64,000 bases of DNA from Streptosporangium carneum (GCF_027922005.1 NZ_BSEV01000002.1:620001-684000); one strand, 5' to 3'. Shown: positions 1 to 9,789, numbered from the stretch's first letter. Translations and numbers: made by a program. Notes: generated from the letters alone by a model not told the origin.

Positions 1-1
1 C

Positions 2-1000
2 ATCGACGGCTCGATCAAACTGATCCGCTCGAACCCCAAGGCCGTCCTGGGCCTGTCGGCGATCGCCGCCGCGCTGAGCGCCATCCCGGTGGCGATCGGC
101 CAGGCGTTGGTGCTGGGCAGGCTCGGCCAGAGCCTGGAGAGCGGGGAGGACCCGATCGCCGGCTCCGCCCAGACCGACTACGTCGGCCAGTACGCGGGCC
201 CCTTCACCTCCTACGCCGTGCAGTTCGTCGTGGTGACCCTGCTCAGCGGCGTGCTGACCCGGATCCTCGGCCGCGCCGTCTTCGGCGGCAAGATAACGGC
301 GGGCGAGGCCTGGCGGCTGACCAGGGGCCGGGTGCCCACGCTGTTCGGGGTGGTGGCCCTCGAGGCGCTGATCGTGGTGATCCCGATCGGCATCGTGTTC
401 GGGCTGATCTACCTGGTGGCGCTGGCGTCGAGCGACGGCGCGACGGTCGGCGTGCTGGCCCTGCTGGCGACACTGGCCGTCATCGCCTACGCCGCGTTCC
501 TCACCACGCGCCTGGTGCTCGCCGCGCCCGCCGCGGTGCTGGAGCGCACCGGCGTCCTCGCCTCCCTGAGCAGGTCGTGGCAGCTGACGCGCGGCAGCTT
601 CTGGCGGGCGTTCGGCATCCTGCTGCTCACCGGGATCATCGCGAGCCTGGTGGCCATGGTGATCTCCCTCCCCTTCACCTTCGCGGGGGCCTTCGCGGGC
701 ATCTTCGGCCAGGGAGGCACGCGCGCGCAGATCATCGCCGCGGTCCTGATCGCGATCGGCGGCACCATCGGGTCGATGATCACCTTCCCGTTCCAGGCGG
801 GGGTCTCCGGTCTGCTCTACGCCGACCGCAGGATGCGCGCGGAGGCCTTCGACCTGGTGCTGCAGACCGCGGCGATCGAGCAGCAGCGCCAGGGGTGGGT
901 GCACGCGTCCGCCGACGACCTGTGGACCCCCTCCGCCACCCCGGGCGGCTCAGGGCAGCCGGGCCAGCCGGGGCAGGGAGCTCCGTGGTCCGGTCACTGA
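2..1000 (+). CDS. Integral membrane protein of the MoxR locus, 5' truncated by window
   Basis: The reading frame is open from the first bases, so the N-terminus lies outside the window and about 332 residues are visible. It has five or six hydrophobic segments (for example around the AVQFVVVTLLSGVL and LFGVVALEALIVVIPI stretches) and ends in a hydrophilic Gly/Pro/Gln-rich tail. The start of the visible part (SNPKAVLGLSAI) and the fold pattern resemble the glycerophosphodiester-phosphodiesterase membrane-domain proteins that precede DUF4129 in actinobacterial MoxR loci. It overlaps the next gene by 16 bases, so the two are probably cotranscribed. The role is unknown; a membrane or envelope function is inferred only from the locus. 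Confidence 0.75.
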   Translation: MDGSIKLIRSNPKAVLGLSAIAAALSAIPVAIGQALVLGRLGQSLESGEDPIAGSAQTDYVGQYAGPFTSYAVQFVVVTLLSGVLTRILGRAVFGGKITAGEAWRLTRGRVPTLFGVVALEALIVVIPIGIVFGLIYLVALASSDGATVGVLALLATLAVIAYAAFLTTRLVLAAPAAVLERTGVLASLSRSWQLTRGSFWRAFGILLLTGIIASLVAMVISLPFTFAGAFAGIFGQGGTRAQIIAAVLIAIGGTIGSMITFPFQAGVSGLLYADRRMRAEAFDLVLQTAAIEQQRQGWVHASADDLWTPSATPGGSGQPGQPGQGAPWSGH

Positions 1001-1647
1001 CGGCCCAGGCGGCCCCGCTCCTCACGGTCCCGATCGACATCGACCGCGGCACGGCGAGCAGTGAGGCGGCCCAGGAGCTGCTCAAGCCGGAGTACGCCGG
1101 GGAGACCCTGATCGACCGCGTCATGCGGGGCGTGAACCAGTTCGTCGGCGACCTGCTCGACCAGGAGTCCGTAGGCGTCGTCGGCAGCGTGGCCGCGCGG
1201 ATCGTCCTCGTCGCGATCGTCGTCGCCGCCGCCGTCGCGCTGACCATGGTCGCGCGCAGGACCACCCGGAGCGGCGCCGCCCGACGGGAGGGCGTCTTCG
1301 GGGACGGCCGCCGCACCGCGGCCGAGCACCGCGACGCCGCCGAGCGGCTCGCCGCGCGGGAACAGTGGGCCGAGGCCATCCGCGAACGGCTCAGGGCCGT
1401 CGCCAGGGACCTGGAGGACCGCGTCATCGTCGACTCGACGCCCGGCCGTACCGCGGGGGAGCTCGCCGCGGAGGCCGGGCGCGCGCTGCCCGGCTTCGCG
1501 GCGGACCTGGCCACGGCGGCCAGGGTGTTCGACGACGTGACCTACGGCGAGGCGCCGGGCACCGCCGCCTCGTACGGGATCCTGCGCGACCTGGACGAAC
1601 GCCTGCGCACCGCCCGCCCCGCCCTCGCCTCGCGGGCGGCCTCGTGA
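985..1647 (+). CDS. DUF4129 domain protein
   Basis: About 220 residues. The GTG at 985 is chosen because it sits behind GGCAGGGAG and lies at the 3' end of the previous gene, a normal overlap; the frame is open further upstream but only as a shadow of gene 1. There is one strong membrane segment (IVLVAIVVAAAVALTMVA) around residues 75-95, then a charged cytoplasmic domain with the DUF4129 pattern, including AERLAAREQWAEAIRERLRA and TPGRTAGELA. DUF4129 proteins accompany MoxR and DUF58 proteins and have no established biochemical activity. A 124-base gap follows before the DUF4350 gene. Confidence 0.82.
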   Translation: MVRSLTAQAAPLLTVPIDIDRGTASSEAAQELLKPEYAGETLIDRVMRGVNQFVGDLLDQESVGVVGSVAARIVLVAIVVAAAVALTMVARRTTRSGAARREGVFGDGRRTAAEHRDAAERLAAREQWAEAIRERLRAVARDLEDRVIVDSTPGRTAGELAAEAGRALPGFAADLATAARVFDDVTYGEAPGTAASYGILRDLDERLRTARPALASRAAS

Positions 1648-1771
1648 AGCCCGCGACCTGCCACGCGAAGCCCGCGGACCGTTGTGAGGACGGCTCCCCG
1701 GTGACACCTCGTTCGCGTCCGCGGCGCGGTCGCGCCGTGCGCCTCGCCCAGACCTCGGGGACGGCCCCGTC

Positions 1772-2965
1772 ATGAGCCTCGGAACCGTCAGGGGAGCGGG
1801 TCTGGCGCCCGCGGCCGAGGCCCGGACCGGGCCGACCTCGACGTCGCCGACCGCGAGGAGCCTGTGGCGCGGCGGCAGGGGCGCCCTCCTCGTCGCGCTC
1901 GTCGTGGTCCTCGTGGCCGTCGGCGGCGTGCTGCTCACCGGAGGCTCGGGCGGGGGCAGACCGCTCGACCCCGCGGACACCTCGCTGTCGGGCGGCAGGG
2001 CTCTGGCGCAGCTGCTGCGGGCCCACGGCGTGCGGGTCACGCGGGTCACGTCGGCCGCGGAGGCGCTGGCCGCCGACTCCGGCGACAGCATGCTGCTGCT
2101 GAGCGACACGTCCTTCCTCGACGACGAGGAGGCGGGCAGCCTCGCCGCCATGCCCGCCGACCGGCTCGTGGTCGGCGCGCAGCCGCACCTGGACGTGCTC
2201 GCCCCAGGCGTGACGTCCAAGGGGACGACTCGGGCCCGCTCGCGCGAACCCCGGTGCGCGCTGCCCGCCGCGACCAGGGCGGGCAGCGCCCACATGGGCG
2301 GCATGGTCTTCGGCGCCCCCTCGGGCGCGGTCGTCTGCTACCCCTCGGGTGAGGGACCGACCCTGGTCAGCTACGTGAACGAGGGCAGGACCATCACGGT
2401 CGTCGGCGACGGCCAGTTCATGAGCAACCTGAGGCTCGCCGAGGACGGCGACGCCGCGCTGGCGATGAACCTGGCCGGAGCCAGGTCCACGGTGATCTGG
2501 CTGGTGGCCCCCGACGTCCTCCCCCAGGACACGGAGGCGAGAAGCTTCTACGACCTCGTTCCCTCCGGGGTCAAATGGGCCGTGGCGCAGCTGGCCCTCG
2601 TGGTCGTGCTGCTGGCGCTCTGGCAGGGCCGCAGGCTCGGTCCCGTGGTGACCGAACGGCTGCCCGTCGTGGTCAGGGCGGCCGAGACCGTGGAGGGCCG
2701 GGCCAGGCTCTACCGGGCCAGGCGGGCCAGGGACCGGGCCGCCGCCGCCCTCCGCGCCGGTTTCATCGACCGGATCACCCCCAGGCTGGGCCTGCCCTCG
2801 GCGGCCGGGCCCGACGCCAAGATCGGCGCGATCGCCGAGCGGACCGGGCAGGCGGGCGCCCACGTGGGCTCCGCGCTGTACGGCCCGCCACCGGCCGACG
2901 AGGCTGGGCTGATAGCCCTGGCCGCATACCTTGACATGTTGGAAAGGCAGGTCAGAGAGTCGTGA
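1772..2965 (+). CDS. DUF4350 domain membrane protein
   Basis: 397 residues. An N-terminal membrane anchor (LLVALVVVLVAVGGVLLTGG, about residues 38-57) is followed by an extracytoplasmic DUF4350 domain that begins DPADTSLSGGRALAQLL, a second membrane segment near residue 270 (AVAQLALVVVLLALWQ), and a short cytoplasmic tail. DUF4350 is the usual partner between DUF4129 and MoxR in actinobacteria, where the locus is thought to assemble or mature an envelope complex. The stop overlaps the moxR start as GTGA, so translation is probably coupled. The function is inferred only from context. Confidence 0.85.
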   Translation: MSLGTVRGAGLAPAAEARTGPTSTSPTARSLWRGGRGALLVALVVVLVAVGGVLLTGGSGGGRPLDPADTSLSGGRALAQLLRAHGVRVTRVTSAAEALAADSGDSMLLLSDTSFLDDEEAGSLAAMPADRLVVGAQPHLDVLAPGVTSKGTTRARSREPRCALPAATRAGSAHMGGMVFGAPSGAVVCYPSGEGPTLVSYVNEGRTITVVGDGQFMSNLRLAEDGDAALAMNLAGARSTVIWLVAPDVLPQDTEARSFYDLVPSGVKWAVAQLALVVVLLALWQGRRLGPVVTERLPVVVRAAETVEGRARLYRARRARDRAAAALRAGFIDRITPRLGLPSAAGPDAKIGAIAERTGQAGAHVGSALYGPPPADEAGLIALAAYLDMLERQVRES

Positions 2966-4161
2966 GCGAGCGTAGCGAGCCGACCGTCGGGCGCCCGGGT
3001 CCGGAGACCGGCGGGAGTCCCGCGGGCACGCCCCCGGAACACGGCGGCCAGGGTGGATTCACCGGCGGTCAGGGCGGAGCACCCCTCACGGGCGGTCAGG
3101 GCGGAGCGCCTTCGCCGAGCGGTCAGGGCGGCCCGTCCTTCGCGAGCGCCCAGAGTGGAGCGGCGCCTTCGGCGAGCGCTCAGGGCGGCGTCCCTCACGT
3201 CGTGGCGCCGTCGGGCGCGAACGGCGCGCGGGAGGCGCTGGGGGCGCTGCGCGCCGAGGTCGCCAAGGCCGTCGTCGGCCAGGACTCGGTGGTGACCGGC
3301 CTGGTGATCGCCCTGCTCTGCCGGGGCCACGTGCTCCTCGAAGGCGTGCCCGGCGTCGCCAAGACGCTCCTGGTCAAGACGCTGGCCGCCGCGCTGTCGC
3401 TGGATTTCAAGCGGGTGCAGTTCACCCCGGACCTGATGCCGGGCGACGTCACCGGCTCCCTGGTCTATGACGCCAAGACGTCGGAGTTCGAGTTCAGGCA
3501 GGGGCCGGTCTTCACCAACCTGCTGCTCGCCGACGAGATCAACCGCACACCGCCGAAGACGCAGGCGGCGCTGCTGGAGGCGATGGAGGAACGGCAGGTC
3601 AGCGTGGAGGGCAAGGCCCGCGGCCTGCCCGATCCCTTCATCGTCGCCGCGACCCAGAACCCGGTCGAGTACGAGGGCACCTACCAGCTTCCCGAGGCGC
3701 AGCTCGACCGCTTCCTGCTCAAGCTGACCGTGCCGCTGCCCGCGCGCGACCAGGAGATCGCGGTGCTGGAACGGCACGCGCTGGGGTTCGACCCGCGCGA
3801 CCTGTCCCACGTCAAGGCCGTCGCCACCGTCGAGGACCTGGACGCGGGACGCGCGGCGGTCAGCCAGGTGCACGTGGGCTCCGAGGTGCTCGGCTACATC
3901 GTGGACATCGCCAGAGCCACCCGCCAGTCTCCCTCGCTCCAGCTCGGCGTCTCCCCACGTGGCGCGACCGCGCTGCTGGCCGGAGCCCGCGCCTGGGCAT
4001 GGCTGTCAGGCCGCTCCTACGTGACCCCCGACGACGTCAAGGCCCTGGCCAGACCCTCGCTGCGGCACCGGATCCAGCTCCGCCCGGAGGCCGAGCTCGA
4101 GGGCGCGACCGCGGACGGCCTGATCGACGCCATCCTCGCCTCCGTCCCCGTCCCCCGCTGA
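2962..4161 (+). CDS. MoxR family AAA+ ATPase
   Basis: 399 residues. Residues 1-85 are a low-complexity extension built from GGQGGAP-like units, encoded by repeated GGTCAGGGCGG motifs between about 3045 and 3190. The conserved AAA+ core follows: Walker A GVPGVAKT at 128-135, Walker B LLLADEIN with D191/E192, and the MoxR sensor segment VAATQNPVEYEGTYQLPEAQ. MoxR ATPases act as chaperones, typically paired with DUF58 or VWA proteins. The GTG start overlaps the upstream stop and the DUF58 gene follows after 97 bases. The repeat-rich N-terminus is unusual for MoxR, which normally starts near the helix EALGALRAEV. Confidence 0.93.
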   Translation: MSERSEPTVGRPGPETGGSPAGTPPEHGGQGGFTGGQGGAPLTGGQGGAPSPSGQGGPSFASAQSGAAPSASAQGGVPHVVAPSGANGAREALGALRAEVAKAVVGQDSVVTGLVIALLCRGHVLLEGVPGVAKTLLVKTLAAALSLDFKRVQFTPDLMPGDVTGSLVYDAKTSEFEFRQGPVFTNLLLADEINRTPPKTQAALLEAMEERQVSVEGKARGLPDPFIVAATQNPVEYEGTYQLPEAQLDRFLLKLTVPLPARDQEIAVLERHALGFDPRDLSHVKAVATVEDLDAGRAAVSQVHVGSEVLGYIVDIARATRQSPSLQLGVSPRGATALLAGARAWAWLSGRSYVTPDDVKALARPSLRHRIQLRPEAELEGATADGLIDAILASVPVPR

Positions 4162-4258
4162 CGATGACACGGAGGACGACGCGGGGACGGCGGCGTGCGG
4201 ACCGCCGCCGGGAGCCCGTACGGAGACGGCGTCAGGGCGGCGTTGGGACGGTGCCGAC

Positions 4259-5626
4259 ATGGCTCTGACAGGACGGGCCGCGCTGCTGGCCCTGCTGGGC
4301 GTGTTCGTCGTGCTGTTCGCGCCCAGGCCCGGCCTGGCGATGGCCGGGACGGCGCTGCTGCTCACCGCGCTGATCGCGGTGGACCTGCTGCTGGCCGCGG
4401 GCGTGCGCCCGCTGCGCTTCAGCCGCGCGGGCGACCGGCTGGTACGGCTCGGCGAGACCGCCACGGTCGAGCTGATCGTGGAGAACCCCGGATCCCGCCG
4501 GGCCAGAGGAGTGCTCAGGGACGCCTGGTCCCCCTCGGCGGGAGCCGCTCCGAGGCACCTGACGCTGGACGTGCCCCCCGGCGAACGCCGCCGTCTCGTC
4601 ACGACGCTCACCCCCACCCGCAGGGGCGACCGTGAGGCGGTCACGGTCACCGTGCGGACGCTGGGCCCGCTGGGCGTCGCGGCCCGCCAGGGCTCCCACC
4701 GGGTGCCGTGGTCGGTCCGGGTGCTGCCGCCGTTCCTCAGCCGCAAACACCTGCCCGCCAAGCTGTCCAGGCTCAGGGAGCTGGAGGGCAGGCACCCGTC
4801 GATGATCAGAGGGCAGGGCACCGAGTTCGACTCCCTGCGCGAGTACGTGGTCGGCGACGACGTCCGATCGATCGACTGGCGGGCCACCGCCCGCCGCAAC
4901 GACGTCGTGGTCCGCACCTGGCGGCCCGAGCGCGACCGCCGGGTGCTGATCGTCCTGGACACCGGGCGCACCTCGGCGGGACGCGTCGGCACCGCTCCGG
5001 TCCCGCTGGCGGGCGAGACCGCCAGGAAGCGTGACGTGTACGGCGCGACGGCGATCGCCCCCGGCTGGCCCCGGCTCGACTGGTCGATGGACGCGGCCCT
5101 GCTGCTGGCCGCGCTCGCCGCCCGCGCGGGCGACCGGGTCGACTTCCTGGCCCACGACCGGTCGGTACGGGCGTGGGTCTCCGGCGCCAGCCGTACCGAC
5201 CTGCTGTCGACGCTGGTCAACACCATGGCCCCGATCGAGGCCGAGCTCATCGAGGCCGACTCGGCGGGCATGGTCGCGGCCGTGCTGGCCAGGGCGAAAC
5301 GGCGCTGTCTCGTCGTCGTGCTGACCGACCTGAACTCGGCGTCGCTGGAGGAGGGCCTGCTGCCGGTGCTCCCCCAGCTGTCCTCCCGGCACCTGGTGCT
5401 CCTGGCCGCGGTCTCGGACCCCCAGGTGGCGGCGATGGAGGCGGGACGCGGCACCTCGGAGCTGGTCTACAACGCGGCGGCGGCCGAGCGCCAGAGCGCG
5501 GAGCGGCGCAGGATCACCGCCAGGCTGCGTCGCCACGGCGTGGAGGTCGTGGACGCCGCCCCCGAGCAGATCGCCCCCGCCCTGGCCGACGCCTACCTGG
5601 CCCTGAAGGCCGCGGGCCGCCTCTGA
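4259..5626 (+). CDS. DUF58 domain protein, MoxR partner
   Basis: 455 residues. Two N-terminal hydrophobic helices (residues about 8-40) anchor it, followed by a beta-rich region and the diagnostic DUF58 segment GTEFDSLREYVVGDDVRSIDW. A degenerate von Willebrand A-like fold then begins at VLIVLDTGR and includes VVVLTDLNS. The partner MoxR lies directly upstream. DUF58 proteins are generally believed to be clients or adaptors of MoxR ATPases at the membrane. The start at ATG 4259 is the first in frame that leaves room for the membrane helices. Downstream it converges on the SpoIIM gene across a 256-base spacer. Confidence 0.9.
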   Translation: MALTGRAALLALLGVFVVLFAPRPGLAMAGTALLLTALIAVDLLLAAGVRPLRFSRAGDRLVRLGETATVELIVENPGSRRARGVLRDAWSPSAGAAPRHLTLDVPPGERRRLVTTLTPTRRGDREAVTVTVRTLGPLGVAARQGSHRVPWSVRVLPPFLSRKHLPAKLSRLRELEGRHPSMIRGQGTEFDSLREYVVGDDVRSIDWRATARRNDVVVRTWRPERDRRVLIVLDTGRTSAGRVGTAPVPLAGETARKRDVYGATAIAPGWPRLDWSMDAALLLAALAARAGDRVDFLAHDRSVRAWVSGASRTDLLSTLVNTMAPIEAELIEADSAGMVAAVLARAKRRCLVVVLTDLNSASLEEGLLPVLPQLSSRHLVLLAAVSDPQVAAMEAGRGTSELVYNAAAAERQSAERRRITARLRRHGVEVVDAAPEQIAPALADAYLALKAAGRL

Positions 5627-5808
5627 CCGCCGTCCCTTCCGGCGCGCCCGGCGCAGCCGTCCGCCTCAGGGCCGACGGCCGCGCCGGGAACCACGCGGTC
5701 TCCCCCGCTCACGCACAGTGGGAACGCCAGGGGGGGCTGGGAACGCCAGGCAGGCACGGCAGGGCACGGTGAACGCCGCGGTCGCGCTCGGGCGGCGCGA
5801 TCCCGGCG

Positions 5809-5911
5809 CCCACGGAGGTCACCCGGCGTGAGGTCCAGGGCTCACAGAGGTCACCCGGCGCGGGGTCCAGGGCCCACGGAGGTCACCCGGCGCTCGGCGC
5901 GAGGTCCGGGG
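5809..5911 (+). repeat. 32-bp direct tandem repeat at the DUF58/SpoIIM junction
   Basis: Two full 32-base units (5809-5840 and 5841-5872) share the core GAGGTCACCCGGCG. A third, diverged copy starts at 5873 and runs into the 3' end of the SpoIIM gene, so the repeat supplies the last codons of that protein. A smaller repeat, GGGAACGCCAGG, occurs twice just upstream near 5720-5750. No stem-loop terminator is evident in this convergent spacer. Confidence 0.8.
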
Positions 5912-6878
5912 CCCGCTCCAGGTCGCCGGTCTCCCTGGCGGCCAGGGCGCGGCGGCCGAAGAAGATCACGTAGGCCAGGAACACCGCCTCGGCGACCACC
6001 CCGATGCCGACACGAGCCCAGGTGGGCAGCCCGGATGGGGTGACCAGCCCCTCGATGAGTCCGGAGACGAACAGCACCACGACCAGGCCGAGTGCCACGC
6101 TCATGACCGCTCTGCCCTGCTCCGCCAGGGCCTCACCGCGCTTGCGGGGACCGGGGCTGACGACGGTCCAGCCCAGACGCATGCCCACGGCGGCGGCGAG
6201 GAAGACCGCGGTCAGCTCCAGCAGGCCGTGCGGGGTGATCAGGCCGAAGAAGATGTCCAGCTTGCCGCGCGAGGCCATCAGCCCTGCGGAGACGGCCACG
6301 TTGGCCGCGTTCTGCCACAGGATGTAGGGGATCGGCAGGCCGAGCAGAATGGCCATGATGATGACCTGCATCGATACCCAGGCGTTGTTGACCCAGACCT
6401 GCCCCGCGAACGAGGCCGCGGGATGCTCGGAGTAGTAGTCGGCGAAGTCGTGCTCGACGAGCTGCGTGATCTCCTCGGGCGTGCCGATCACGGCCTGGAC
6501 CGCGGGATCGCGCGCCACCCAGACGGCCACGACGGCGGAGACCAGCAGGAACGCGGCGGTCGTGCCGAGCCACCACCAGCGGGCGCGGTAGGCGACCACG
6601 GGGAAGGACACCGTGAAGAAGCGGACGAACTCCCGCCATGCGGGGGTGTGCGCTCCGGTCACCGCGGAGCGAGCCCTGGCGACCAGCGCGGAGAGGCGTC
6701 CGACCAGGATCGGGTCCGCCTGCCCCGAGCGCACGATGGACAGGTGCGTCGCGACCCGCTGGTAGAGGTCGACGAGCTCGTCGATCTCGGCTCCGTCCAG
6801 CGACCTACGACGCCGGACCAGCTCCTCAAGGCGGTCCCAGGCCGGGCGATGCGCGCTGACAAAAGCGTCGATGTCCAC
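5883..6878 (-). CDS. Stage II sporulation protein M-like (DUF95) membrane protein
   Basis: About 331 residues. A soluble N-terminal part begins at DIDAFVSAHRPAWDRLEEL, the usual opening of the family, so the GTG at 6878 is preferred; an in-frame GTG at 6903 would add nine residues. Five or so membrane helices follow, including VVAYRARWWWLGTTAAFLLV and IFFGLITPHGLLELTAVFLA; the latter carries the conserved PHG(L/I)xELxA signature of SpoIIM/DUF95. In mycobacteria the homologue (Rv3694c) sits beside MoxR/DUF58 and is divergent from an RDD gene. Here the RDD gene is 19.5 kb away. The role in non-sporulating relatives is unknown. Confidence 0.88.
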   Translation of the reverse strand: MDIDAFVSAHRPAWDRLEELVRRRRSLDGAEIDELVDLYQRVATHLSIVRSGQADPILVGRLSALVARARSAVTGAHTPAWREFVRFFTVSFPVVAYRARWWWLGTTAAFLLVSAVVAVWVARDPAVQAVIGTPEEITQLVEHDFADYYSEHPAASFAGQVWVNNAWVSMQVIIMAILLGLPIPYILWQNAANVAVSAGLMASRGKLDIFFGLITPHGLLELTAVFLAAAVGMRLGWTVVSPGPRKRGEALAEQGRAVMSVALGLVVVLFVSGLIEGLVTPSGLPTWARVGIGVVAEAVFLAYVIFFGRRALAARETGDLERAPDLAPSAG

Positions 6879-7287
6879 CAGGAAAGCGTATCCACATCTC
6901 CCCACCCGGCCGGAGAACCCGCCTCACCCGTCTCATCCGGCCCACCGGCCCACCGGCCCACCGGCCCACCGGCCCACCGGCCCACTGGCCCACTGGCCCA
7001 CCGGTTCACCGACCCGACGACCGGTCCGTCCAGCCCGCGTGCGTCGCCAGGCCGGCCCGTTCTCCGGCGGAACGGAACCGGTTTCGCCGTCGTGGACCCG
7101 CCGAAGCCGCAGAACGCCACAGAACGCCACAGAACATGGTCAAGTAGGCTCGGGGAGGGACGGCCCGGCAGCGTCGCCCACACCGGAACGGCCGCCCCCG
7201 GGCACGATCACCGGCGCTCCGGGAAAGCCGGGGGAAGACTCCGGGAAGCCAGGGGAAGATCGTCACCCTTTCGGAAGGGGAACCGGC
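6879..7287. other. 409-base spacer between SpoIIM and MOSC genes, repeat-rich
   Basis: No convincing gene is present. The spacer holds the 8-bp minisatellite at 6941-7004, a short triplicated CAGAACGCCA-type motif near 7110-7135 and an imperfect GGGAAGCC(A/G)GGGGAAGA duplication near 7218-7258. The MOSC ribosome-binding site (GAAGGGGAA) is at the right edge. The promoters of the two divergent genes should lie here, but no clear -35/-10 pair was found. Confidence 0.55.
6941..7004. repeat. Eight tandem 8-bp units (CCCACCGG)
   Basis: Eight head-to-tail units fill 6941-7004: six are CCCACCGG and units 6 and 7 are CCCACTGG. The near perfection suggests recent slippage or expansion. It lies between two divergent genes and is not part of a plausible coding sequence. 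Confidence 0.95.
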
Positions 7288-7830
7288 ATGCGCGGCACGG
7301 TCGAAGCCGTCAGTCTCAGCGCCGTCCACGGCTTCAGCAAACCGAACGCCCCCGGCATCCGCCTCCTCGCGGGACTCGGCGTCGAGGGCGACGCCCATCT
7401 CGGCGTCACCGTCAAGCACCGCTCACGCGTCGCCAGGGACCCGACCCAGCCCAACCTCCGCCAGGTCCACCTCATCCACGCCGAGCTCCACGACGAGCTC
7501 CGTACCTCGGGCTTCACCGTCGAAGCCGGTTCCCTCGGCGAGAACGTCACCACCCGCGGCCTCGACCTGCTCGCCCTTCCCCGGGGCACTCGCCTCCGCC
7601 TCGGCGCGGACGCCGTCGTGGAGGTGACCGGCCTGCGCAACCCCTGCGAGCAGATCAACGGGTTCGAGCAGGGGCTGCTGAAGGCGGTCCTGGGGCGCGA
7701 CGAGGACGGCAACCTCGTCCGCAGAGCGGGAATCATGGCCGTCGTCCTCACCGGCGGGCAGGTCCGCCCCGGCGACGAGATCCAGGCGATCCTCCCCTCC
7801 GAGCCGCACCAGCCGCTCGCCCCGGTCTGA
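7288..7830 (+). CDS. MOSC domain protein
   Basis: 180 residues, about the whole length of a stand-alone MOSC domain. The ATG at 7288 follows GAAGGGGAAC and gives the usual opening TVEAVSLS. Landmarks are GLGVEGDAH, the RQVHLIHAELHDEL helix, GSLGENVTTRGLDL and the conserved GLRNPCEQIN segment with its cysteine. MOSC domains bind a molybdenum cofactor-type or sulfur substrate, and stand-alone members of the YiiM type reduce N-hydroxylated compounds. Here the exact substrate is unknown. The stop is only 5 bases from the convergent AMP-ligase gene. Confidence 0.9.
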   Translation: MRGTVEAVSLSAVHGFSKPNAPGIRLLAGLGVEGDAHLGVTVKHRSRVARDPTQPNLRQVHLIHAELHDELRTSGFTVEAGSLGENVTTRGLDLLALPRGTRLRLGADAVVEVTGLRNPCEQINGFEQGLLKAVLGRDEDGNLVRRAGIMAVVLTGGQVRPGDEIQAILPSEPHQPLAPV

Positions 7831-7835
7831 AGCGC

Positions 7836-9782
7836 TCACCTCGCCTCTCCGTCGGTCGCCGCTCCGGCCGACTCACGCTCGGCGGCCAGCCGGGCGGCGA
7901 TGTCGGCGCGGAGGGCCTTCTTGTCAATCTTTCCGATCTTGGTGCTGAGCAGCGAGCCGACCGTGACGAGCCGCTCGGGCAGCTTGAAGCGGGCGGTCCC
8001 GGCGCGCTCCATAACCGCTCGCACGTCGTCGAGACTCACGGTCGCGCCGGGGAGCGGCACGACGTACAGGCAGATCCGCTCGCCGAGGTCCGGGTCCGGC
8101 ATCGCCACCGCCGCCGCCTGCCTGACGCCCTCGGTCTGGTACGCGAAGTTCTCGACCTCCTCGGCGGAGATCTTCTCCCCGCCACGGTTGATCATGTCCT
8201 TGTCGCGGCCTTCCACGACCAGGTTGCCGTCGGGGCGGAGCCGTACGATGTCGCCGGTTCGGTACCAGCCGCTGTCGGTGAACGCCCGGGCGTTCTGCTC
8301 CTCGGCCCGGTAGTAACCGCGCGGCGTGTACGGGCCGCGGGTGAGCAGGACGCCCGCCTCGCCTCTCGGCACCGGCAGGCCCGCCTCGTCCACCACGAGG
8401 ATCTCGTCGTCCGGGCACATCGGCCTGCCCTGCGTCTCGCAGATCACCTCGTCCGGATCGTCCAGGCGGGTGTAGTTGAGCAGTCCCTCGGCCATTCCGA
8501 AGACCTGCTGCAACGCGCATCCCAGCACCGGCCTGACCTGGCGGGCGACGTGGTCGGCCAGCCGGGCGCCGCCCACCTGGAGCACCCGCAACGAGCTCAG
8601 GTCCGCGCCCGGGTCGGTCCCGCGGTGGTCCAGCCAGCGCTGCGCGACGGCCGGAACCAGCGCGGTCACGGTCACCCGTTCGCGTTCGATCACGGCGAAC
8701 GCCTTGGCGGGGTCGGGCGAGCCGAGCACGACCACCGTCCCGCCGACCAGCAGCGTGCCGAGGATCCCGGGGCAGGCCAGCGGGAAGTTGTGGCCGAGCG
8801 GGAGGGTCCCGAGGTAGACGGTGTCCGGTCCGAGGCCGCTGATCTCGCCGCTGCGCAGGGCGTTGTAGGCGTAGTCGTCATGGGTGCGGGCGATCAGCTT
8901 GGGCAGGCCGGTCGTGCCGCCCGACAGCAGGAAGACCGCCACGGCGCGGCTGTCCGGCGCGACACGGTCCAGCTCGGCGCGCGCCGCCGCCGGATCGGAC
9001 GCCGGGCTCGCGCAGAGCGCGGTCAGGTCCGTGCTGCCGGGCAGGAGATCCGCAGCGCCGGGAGGCGCGCCCGCGCCGTCGGAAGTCGGATCGCCGTTCC
9101 CCGCGGTGTCCCCCTTCGGGGAGCCGCCCGCCGCGCCCGCGCCCGCCGAGCGGCCGTCCGCGCCGTCGACGCCGTTCCCCGCCACCAGGATGACGTCGAC
9201 CCCGCCGTCGCGGTCGGCGATCTCCCTGGCCATGGCCTGGTGGTCGAAGCCCCTGAGCACGCCGGGCACCGCGATCGCCCTGGCCTCGGCGTGCTCGACC
9301 AGGTAGGACATCTCCACCCTGCGGTGGGCGGGCAGCGCCATCACCGGGATCACGCCGAGGCGCAGGCAGGCCAGAACGAGGACGACGAACTCCCAGCGGT
9401 TGGGAAGCTGCACCACGACGCGGTCGTCGGCGCGCAGTCCCAGATCGCGCAGCCGCAGCGCGGCGCCGTCCACGCGTTCGACCAGTTCCCTGTAGGTCAG
9501 CCGCAGCTCGCCGTCGACCAGCGCCACGGCGTCGGGGACGAGGTCGGCCCTGGCGAGCAGGAGGTCGCCCAGGGCGCGCCCCTTCCAGTGGCCGCGAGCG
9601 ACGTATCGCTCGGCGACGTCGCGGGGCCAGCCGATCGTTCCTGCGCGGCTCGGCCGTACCCGCCTGCCCTGCGTGCCCGACGTGCCTGGCGTGCCCGACG
9701 TGCCTGGCGCGCCTGGCCTGCCCGATGCGTCCGATGTGTCCGGCATGTTCGGCGTGTCCGGCGGCGTCGACGTGTCTGGCAT
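7836..9782 (-). CDS. DhbE/EntE-type aryl-AMP ligase (salicylyl-AMP ligase-like)
   Basis: About 648 residues against roughly 540 for the family. The extra length comes from a Pro/Asp/Thr/Ser/Gly repeat N-terminus and a Gly/Ala-rich insertion near residue 220-260. Adenylate-forming motifs are clear: [17 protein letters not shown] (P-loop), YRTGD and [20 protein letters not shown], the last typical of 2,3-dihydroxybenzoate/salicylate ligases. The ATG at 9782 is chosen because AGGAG precedes it and it starts 7 bases after the upstream stop; an ATG at 9809 is also in frame. No carrier-protein or NRPS gene is near, so activation for catabolism via CoA is likelier than siderophore assembly. Confidence 0.85.
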   Translation of the reverse strand: MPDTSTPPDTPNMPDTSDASGRPGAPGTSGTPGTSGTQGRRVRPSRAGTIGWPRDVAERYVARGHWKGRALGDLLLARADLVPDAVALVDGELRLTYRELVERVDGAALRLRDLGLRADDRVVVQLPNRWEFVVLVLACLRLGVIPVMALPAHRRVEMSYLVEHAEARAIAVPGVLRGFDHQAMAREIADRDGGVDVILVAGNGVDGADGRSAGAGAAGGSPKGDTAGNGDPTSDGAGAPPGAADLLPGSTDLTALCASPASDPAAARAELDRVAPDSRAVAVFLLSGGTTGLPKLIARTHDDYAYNALRSGEISGLGPDTVYLGTLPLGHNFPLACPGILGTLLVGGTVVVLGSPDPAKAFAVIERERVTVTALVPAVAQRWLDHRGTDPGADLSSLRVLQVGGARLADHVARQVRPVLGCALQQVFGMAEGLLNYTRLDDPDEVICETQGRPMCPDDEILVVDEAGLPVPRGEAGVLLTRGPYTPRGYYRAEEQNARAFTDSGWYRTGDIVRLRPDGNLVVEGRDKDMINRGGEKISAEEVENFAYQTEGVRQAAAVAMPDPDLGERICLYVVPLPGATVSLDDVRAVMERAGTARFKLPERLVTVGSLLSTKIGKIDKKALRADIAARLAAERESAGAATDGEAR

Positions 9783-9789
9783 CGTGCTC

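Noticed and set aside
1648..1771. Small gene between DUF4129 and DUF4350
   Set aside because: The short open frames here are extensions of shadow frames, and no ribosome-binding site or conserved start is visible.
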